From NCBI GenBank assembly GCA_900555815.1, contig USMR01000012.1, positions 1-11,527 on the forward strand: 11,527 bases of DNA, written 5' to 3'. Below the pieces are notes generated by a model. It worked only from the letters and a program-made list of their open reading frames with translations, was not told the DNA's origin and searched no databases. The stretch comes from an uncultured Collinsella sp. GTDB taxonomy: Bacteria; Actinomycetota; Coriobacteriia; Coriobacteriales; Coriobacteriaceae. Made by a program: the position numbers and the translations under genes. This document shows, piece by piece, positions 8,541 to 11,527 of this stretch. Within the stretch, counting starts at the first letter, position 1; the number at the start of each line of letters is the position of its first letter.

Positions 8541-8549
8541 TTCTCAACA
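8541..8549 (+). promoter_or_regulatory. DnaA-box-like site TTCTCAACA
   Basis: One mismatch to the TTTTCAACA core. It lies between the two identical 14-mers and in the opposite orientation. It lacks the conserved flanking bases of the 14-mer, so it is probably a weaker site. Confidence 0.4.
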
Positions 8550-8560
8550 TTGCCAACATG

Positions 8561-8574
8561 ACCTGTTGAAAACT
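8561..8574 (-). repeat. Origin 14-mer copy 3 (putative DnaA box TTTTCAACA)
   Basis: The plus strand reads ACCTGTTGAAAACT, a perfect direct repeat of 8508-8521 at a start-to-start distance of 53 bases, about five helical turns. The core box is 8564-8572 on the minus strand. Confidence 0.6.
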
Positions 8575-8669
8575 CGATGAAATATCGTGAAAAGTTGCCA
8601 TGCACCGCTAAATCGAGCTTGGCTTATGGGGGAACCGTGTGAACTGCGCAACCTTTTACCTTTGATTTC

Positions 8670-8699
8670 TTGACATTTGAACATTGATTTCCCTACAAT
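8670..8699 (+). promoter_or_regulatory. Primary sigma-factor promoter for the rpmH operon
   Basis: TTGACA (8670-8675, perfect -35) and TACAAT (8694-8699, 5 of 6 for -10) are separated by 18 bases. Transcription should start near 8706, giving a leader of about 66 bases before rpmH. It is the clearest promoter in the window, as expected for highly expressed L34. Confidence 0.85.
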
Positions 8700-8725
8700 C
8701 TTCAAGCTCACGTGTCTATATCTGC

Positions 8726-8743
8726 GTCCGCGTCCCCGCGGAC
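8726..8743 (+). other. GC-rich hairpin in the rpmH mRNA leader
   Basis: GTCCGCG (8726-8732) pairs perfectly with CGCGGAC (8737-8743) around the loop TCCC, 14 bases before the AGGAGG of rpmH. No T run follows, so it is not an intrinsic terminator; it may protect the leader or affect translation. Seen in sequence; role unknown. Confidence 0.5.
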
Positions 8744-8771
8744 ACTCGAAATGCAGCAGGAGGAACTTAAG

Positions 8772-8906
8772 ATGAAGCGTACGTATCAGCCTAATAAGCG
8801 TAAGCGTGCCAAGACCCATGGCTTCCGTGCCCGTATGGCCACTAAGGGTGGTCGTGCCGTGCTCGCCCGTCGTCGCGCCAAGGGCCGCAAGCGTCTCACT
8901 GTCTAG
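8772..8906 (+). CDS. rpmH: 50S ribosomal protein L34
   Basis: Small, very basic 44-aa protein of the large ribosomal subunit. [20 protein letters not shown] and the Arg/Lys-rich tail ending KRLTV are textbook L34, and 44 aa is the usual length. The start is ATG at 8772, with AGGAGG at 8758-8763 eight bases upstream. The frame is open upstream to a GTG at 8712, but that would absorb the leader hairpin and ribosome binding site and add residues foreign to L34. It is the first gene of the plus-strand operon, 21 bases before rnpA after counting the stop, the near-universal pairing. Confidence 0.98.
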   Translation: MKRTYQPNKRKRAKTHGFRARMATKGGRAVLARRRAKGRKRLTV

Positions 8907-8926
8907 CAGCGATACACACATCTCGC

Positions 8927-9265
8927 ATGAAGACTATTAAGTCTCGGCAAGATTTCGAGCATGTGTTCAGTCAGGGGCGTCGTTTCAATCACCCTCTGAT
9001 TCGAATGACCATATGTGAATCGGTTGGCGAAGGCGACTCCGGAAGGGTCGCCTTCGTTGGTGCTAAACGGCTCGGTTGTGCTGTCGTGCGCAACCGTTCT
9101 AAGCGTGTGATGCGCGAGGCCGCCTGCAGCTGTGGATTTCCCGTTGCGGGTTATGACATCATCTTGTTTGCAACTCCCAAGACGAGGGTTTCCTCGCCGC
9201 AGGAGATGGACAAGGCGTTGCGTTCGCTTATGAAGCGCGCCGGCGTTGCCGGGGAGGAGCGATGA
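8927..9265 (+). CDS. rnpA: Ribonuclease P protein component
   Basis: Protein subunit of RNase P, which with the catalytic RNA removes 5' leaders from pre-tRNA. The 112-aa product contains the conserved basic helix: [22 protein letters not shown] at about 44-65, including the RNR motif (Arg55-Asn56-Arg57) and Lys59/Arg60/Arg63 that contact RNA. The N-terminal [11 protein letters not shown] is also typical. ATG at 8927 has no good Shine-Dalgarno sequence within the short gap after rpmH, so expression may be lower than L34 or partly coupled. The stop overlaps the yidD start (ATGA, 9262-9265). The RNase P RNA gene is not in this window. Confidence 0.95.
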   Translation: MKTIKSRQDFEHVFSQGRRFNHPLIRMTICESVGEGDSGRVAFVGAKRLGCAVVRNRSKRVMREAACSCGFPVAGYDIILFATPKTRVSSPQEMDKALRSLMKRAGVAGEER

Positions 9266-9486
9266 GCAATCACGTTTTGCGACGTGTTGCCATCGCTCCT
9301 ATTCGCATATATCAACAGGTTATTTCGCCCTTATTGCCTGACGCCTGCATTTATTACCCAACGTGCTCGCAATACGCCATCCAGGCGATTGAGAAGCACG
9401 GTGTTTTGAGAGGCTGCTGGCTTGCCGTGAGGCGCATCGCTCGCTGCAATCCCCTGCACGTCGGCGGTTATGACCCTGTGCCCTAG
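9262..9486 (+). CDS. yidD: Membrane protein insertion efficiency factor YidD
   Basis: A 74-aa member of the YidD family, small membrane-associated proteins that aid YidC-dependent insertion of inner-membrane proteins. The family core is clear: [19 protein letters not shown] (29-47), then GCW...[18 protein letters not shown] to the end, with the characteristic Cys residues and Gly-Gly-Tyr-Asp-Pro-Val-Pro terminus. The N-terminal amphipathic stretch ([18 protein letters not shown]) probably binds the membrane. Its start overlaps the rnpA stop by four bases (ATGA), implying translational coupling, and yidC follows, the usual arrangement. Confidence 0.95.
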   Translation: MSNHVLRRVAIAPIRIYQQVISPLLPDACIYYPTCSQYAIQAIEKHGVLRGCWLAVRRIARCNPLHVGGYDPVP

Positions 9487-9493
9487 CGGGCAC
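9478..9493 (+). other. Hairpin spanning the yidD stop codon
   Basis: GTGCCC (9478-9483) and GGGCAC (9488-9493) form a perfect 6-bp stem with loop TAGC, which contains the yidD stop codon. No T run follows. It ends 8 bases before the yidC ribosome binding site (GGAGG, 9502-9506) and could influence coupling between the two genes. Confidence 0.4.
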
Positions 9494-9515
9494 TCGCTAT
9501 CGGAGGAAAACTTAC

Positions 9516-10286
9516 ATGTGGGATTGGATCGTTAACATCCTTTTCGAGCTGCTCAAGCTCATCCAGACCTTTGCGGTCGACTGGGGCCTGTCCATCATCA
9601 TCCTGGTGGTCATCATCCGTCTGCTGCTGACGCCGCTCATGCTCAAGTCGACCAAGTCGACGGCTCGCATGCAGGTGCTGCAGCCCAAGATGCTCGAGAT
9701 CCAGGAGCGCTATGCCGACGATCCCCAGCGTCAGGCCGAGGAGATGCAGAAGTTCTACAGCGAGAACAAGTTCAACCCCATGGCTGGCTGTCTGCCGCTG
9801 CTGATTCAGATGCCTATCCTGTTCGCCCTGTTTACATTGCTGCGCTACCTGCCGCAGTACTTTAACGACGGCACGTTCTCGTTCTTCAACATCCTGCCCG
9901 ACCTGACCACCACGCCGAGCGCTTCCTTTGCCGATGGCTTTATGGTTGCACTGCCTGCGCTGGTTTGCCTGATCCTGTTCGCCGTCCTGACCCTGATTCC
10001 GCAGCTCTATATGTCGCGCAACCAGACCGGCCAGCAGGCTCAGAGCATGCGTATGATGGCCGTTGTCATGACGGTCATGATGCTTTGGATGGGCTGGAGC
10101 CTTCCCGTTGGTGTTCTGCTGTACTACGACGTCTCGTCTGCTTGGCAGGTTATCCAGCAGATTTTTGTGACGCAGAAGGTCATCGACAAGGCGAAGGCCG
10201 ATGAGGAGGAGCGTCTTAAGAACGCTCCGCTGCAGGTTGAGGTCACTCGTCGAGAGAAGAAGCCGCGCCCGCACAAGAAGAAGTAG
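9516..10286 (+). CDS. yidC: YidC/Oxa1-family membrane protein insertase
   Basis: Polytopic insertase that places membrane proteins in the inner membrane alone or with SecYEG. The 256-aa protein has the Oxa1 core: a first membrane helix at about 22-43 carrying the groove arginine (Arg35 in VVIIRLLLTP), a cytoplasmic helical hairpin (about 48-86), then membrane segments at about 88-112, 141-166 and 178-217 (the last likely two helices). The tail from about 222 is strongly basic and ends in Lys-Lys-Lys, suited to ribosome contact. There is no large periplasmic domain as in E. coli and no lipoprotein Cys near the start as in SpoIIIJ. GGAGG lies nine bases before ATG 9516. It precedes the RNA-binding gene jag, a common pairing. 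Confidence 0.96.
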   Translation: MWDWIVNILFELLKLIQTFAVDWGLSIIILVVIIRLLLTPLMLKSTKSTARMQVLQPKMLEIQERYADDPQRQAEEMQKFYSENKFNPMAGCLPLLIQMPILFALFTLLRYLPQYFNDGTFSFFNILPDLTTTPSASFADGFMVALPALVCLILFAVLTLIPQLYMSRNQTGQQAQSMRMMAVVMTVMMLWMGWSLPVGVLLYYDVSSAWQVIQQIFVTQKVIDKAKADEEERLKNAPLQVEVTRREKKPRPHKKK

Positions 10287-10303
10287 TGGGATATCAATCT
10301 TAT

Positions 10304-10315
10304 TTAGGTACCTAA
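10304..10315. repeat. 12-bp perfect palindrome between yidC and jag
   Basis: TTAGGTACCTAA is its own reverse complement and lies four bases before the jag ribosome binding site (GGAG, 10320-10323). It could be a protein-binding site or a weak RNA hairpin; no function can be read from sequence. Confidence 0.4.
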
Positions 10316-10330
10316 CTTTTGGAGTACGTT

Positions 10331-10900
10331 ATGTCTGAAGAGATCATCGAGGATATGCTTGAGGAGGTTGCCCCGCAGGTCGCGGGCGATTATCCCGAGA
10401 TTGCACAGCGCTACAAGGCTGGTGAAGAGCTGACCGATGAGGAGCTCGACACCATTGCCGATGTTGCGATTTCCATCCTGCGTTCCATCCTTTCGCACTT
10501 CGATGCCGCCAACTCTCCTATCGATGAGTATGAGGGCGACGAGGGTGAGCTGATTTTGGATGTAACGGCTCCCGACCTTGCTGTTCTCATTGGCCGTCAT
10601 GGTCGCACCCTTGATGCCCTTCAGGTTATGTTCTCTTTGCTGGTGAGCCGCAAACTTGGCTTTAGGTATCCGGTTGTAGTGGACGTAGGGGGATACAAGA
10701 GTCGCCGTCAGGACAAGGTTGCTTCCATGGCTCAGTCTGCTGCCGAGCGTGCCACCCGCTCTCATAAGAGTGTTTCGCTTCCGCCCATGAATGCCTACGA
10801 GCGTCGACTGGTTCACATTGCACTTCGTGGCAATGATGCCGTCGATACTCATTCTGAGGGTTCTGACCCTGATCGCCATGTGGTGATTGTTGCTCGATAA
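10331..10900 (+). CDS. jag: Jag/KhpB-like RNA-binding protein (KH + R3H domains)
   Basis: A 189-aa cytoplasmic RNA-binding protein of the Jag/KhpB (SpoIIIJ-associated) family, which in Gram-positive bacteria binds many transcripts with KhpA and affects cell division and elongation. A KH domain spans about 72-145, with its GxxG loop Gly88-Arg-His-Gly91 and GYKSRRQDKV following. An R3H domain spans about 146-189, with Arg158-x-x-x-His162 and VDTHSEGSDPDRHVVI. The N-terminal Jag_N domain is absent; instead there is a short acidic helical region (1-60). ATG 10331 is chosen because GGAG lies seven bases upstream; an in-frame TTG at 10319 would overlap that site. It is the last gene of the operon, 18 bases before a terminator. 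Confidence 0.93.
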   Translation: MSEEIIEDMLEEVAPQVAGDYPEIAQRYKAGEELTDEELDTIADVAISILRSILSHFDAANSPIDEYEGDEGELILDVTAPDLAVLIGRHGRTLDALQVMFSLLVSRKLGFRYPVVVDVGGYKSRRQDKVASMAQSAAERATRSHKSVSLPPMNAYERRLVHIALRGNDAVDTHSEGSDPDRHVVIVAR

Positions 10901-10918
10901 TCTTCTCGAGCTTATGCT

Positions 10919-10950
10919 AAGGGGACGTGGTTTCCACGCCCCCTTTTTTT
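10919..10950 (+). terminator. Intrinsic terminator ending the rpmH-jag operon
   Basis: AAGGGGACGTGG (10919-10930) pairs with CCACGCCCCCTT (10934-10945) around a TTT loop, with one A-C mismatch, and the right arm runs into seven T (10944-10950). It separates the operon from rsmG. Confidence 0.9.
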
Positions 10951-10996
10951 GTCAAAAGTTCTCGATACACTGATTTTTGTCAGAAAGGAGCTTTCG

Positions 10997-11527
10997 TTGT
11001 TAGTACTTACTGATCAGCAGGCTGACGAGATGTTGAGTCGTCTAACTTCCTATTGCAAAGAGTATTCCTTGAGCGTAACTGATGTTGAGCTGAGGAAATG
11101 TATTCAGCATTTGGATTTGGTTCTAGAAACAAATAAGACAACCAATCTCACCCGTATTCTTAACGTAGAAGATGCTGCAGTACTTCATATCCTCGACTCA
11201 CTTGTTTTGCTCCCCTATATCAACAAGGCTCCTGAGGGAGCTTTGCTCGATATGGGAACAGGTGCGGGCTTCCCTGGTATTCCATTAACCATAACCACGC
11301 ATCGTAAAGCTACTTATATTGACTCTGTTGGCAAGAAGGTTGATGCGGTTAATTCCTTTGTCCATGCTCTTGGATTGAAACATGCTCATGCGGTTCATGA
11401 TCGTCTTGAAGAATATGCTCGAAGCCATAAGAAGCAGTTCTCTGTTGTAACTGCCCGCGCACTGGCCCCTCTACCGATTCTTGTTGAGTATGCGGCTCCA
11501 TATCTGAAGGATGGAGGGCTATTTGTT
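10997..11527 (+). CDS. rsmG: 16S rRNA (guanine-N7)-methyltransferase RsmG, cut by window end
   Basis: SAM-dependent enzyme (GidB) that methylates G527 of 16S rRNA. The 177 codons present show NLTRI (50-54), HILDSL (64-69), SAM motif I LDMGTGAGFPG (84-94), an acidic residue after the second strand (Asp109) and the family-typical VTARALAPL (151-159). The last 35 or so residues lie beyond the window. The start is TTG at 10997 with AAAGGAG (10984-10990) six bases upstream; no ATG fits. Base composition stands out: about 41% G+C in two 60-base lines I counted, against about 65% in one gyrB line. A preceding terminator implies its own promoter at 10951-10990; TACACT (10966-10971) is only a weak -10 candidate. 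Confidence 0.95.
   Translation, partial: MLVLTDQQADEMLSRLTSYCKEYSLSVTDVELRKCIQHLDLVLETNKTTNLTRILNVEDAAVLHILDSLVLLPYINKAPEGALLDMGTGAGFPGIPLTITTHRKATYIDSVGKKVDAVNSFVHALGLKHAHAVHDRLEEYARSHKKQFSVVTARALAPLPILVEYAAPYLKDGGLFV

Larger units (their letters stand above)
8460..8771. other. Putative oriC part 2 and divergent promoter region (GHKL gene-rpmH)
   Basis: This 312-base gap separates the two divergent arms. Bases 8489-8593 are packed with TTTTC/GAAAA-type words: two identical 14-mers, TTCTCAACA at 8541-8549, and weaker relatives at 8489-8497 (CTTTCGACA), 8500-8508 (CTTTCAAAA), 8521-8529 (complement TTTTCCAAA), 8550-8558 (TTGCCAACA) and 8585-8593 (complement TTTTCACGA). Successive units start about 10 bases apart. 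Bases 8600-8665 show nothing I can name; the rpmH promoter and leader fill the rest. A minus-strand promoter for the GHKL-dnaA pair should also lie here, but I see no convincing one. Origin role is inferred from position and repeats. Confidence 0.65.

Noticed and set aside
8726..8743. Leader hairpin of rpmH as an attenuator or terminator
   Set aside because: No T run follows the stem, so it cannot be an intrinsic terminator on the plus strand.
9134..9142. TGTGGATTT in rnpA as a DnaA box
   Set aside because: Two mismatches to TTATCCACA, isolated within coding sequence and without the flanks of the repeated 14-mer.
9483..10274. Minus-strand open frame of 263 codons opposite yidC
   Set aside because: yidC is unmistakable on the plus strand; the antisense frame is low-complexity Gln/Leu/His sequence without motifs.
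10304..10879. Minus-strand open frame of 191 codons opposite jag
   Set aside because: Overlaps a clear KH/R3H gene and has no recognisable features.

Overview
This window is a bacterial chromosomal replication-origin region. The gene order (gyrA start–gyrB–dciA–recF–dnaN–dnaA–[GHKL ATPase] on the minus strand, then rpmH–rnpA–yidD–yidC–jag–rsmG on the plus strand) is the classic dnaA neighbourhood, with both arms transcribed away from the origin. High G+C, GTG/TTG starts, a DciA-type (DUF721) helicase-loader gene and the protein character point to a high-GC Actinomycetota, most likely a Coriobacteriia member such as Collinsella. That genus assignment is inference from memory of such proteins, not a search result.

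Left arm (minus strand). The first 178 bases hold the start of gyrA, but only about 20 codons look like gyrA. Bases 2 to about 118 read better on the plus strand as a piece of a LytR-CpsA-Psr (LCP) cell-wall protein, suggesting a rearrangement or a chimeric contig end. gyrB follows, separated from the upstream dciA by a clear intrinsic terminator. dciA, recF and dnaN are packed head to tail (14-base overlap, 9-base gap). A 238-base gap separates dnaN from dnaA and holds AT-rich DNA, a candidate DnaA-trio array and DnaA-box-like sites. dnaA lies 15 bases downstream of an unfamiliar gene for a GHKL ATPase, a long Gln/Pro/Tyr/Met-rich linker and a winged helix. That gene lies between dnaA and the second half of the origin.

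Origin. The origin looks bipartite: one part between dnaA and dnaN (5096-5333), one between the GHKL gene and rpmH (about 8460-8771). I see no canonical TTATCCACA box in either. Instead an identical 14-mer, AGTTTTCAACAGGT or its complement, occurs three times (once in the first part, twice in the second). The DnaA recognition helix is also atypical (Asn and Ser where E. coli has base-contacting Asp433 and Thr435), so initiator and boxes may have changed together. A 14/16 match to the ParB site parS lies inside dnaA.

Right arm (plus strand). A near-consensus promoter (TTGACA-18-TACAAT) drives rpmH, rnpA, yidD, yidC and jag (ribosomal protein L34, RNase P protein, membrane-insertion factors and a KH/R3H RNA-binding protein), ending at a strong terminator. 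rsmG follows, is cut by the window end and is markedly more AT-rich than the left arm. No rRNA, tRNA, CRISPR array or insertion sequence was seen.
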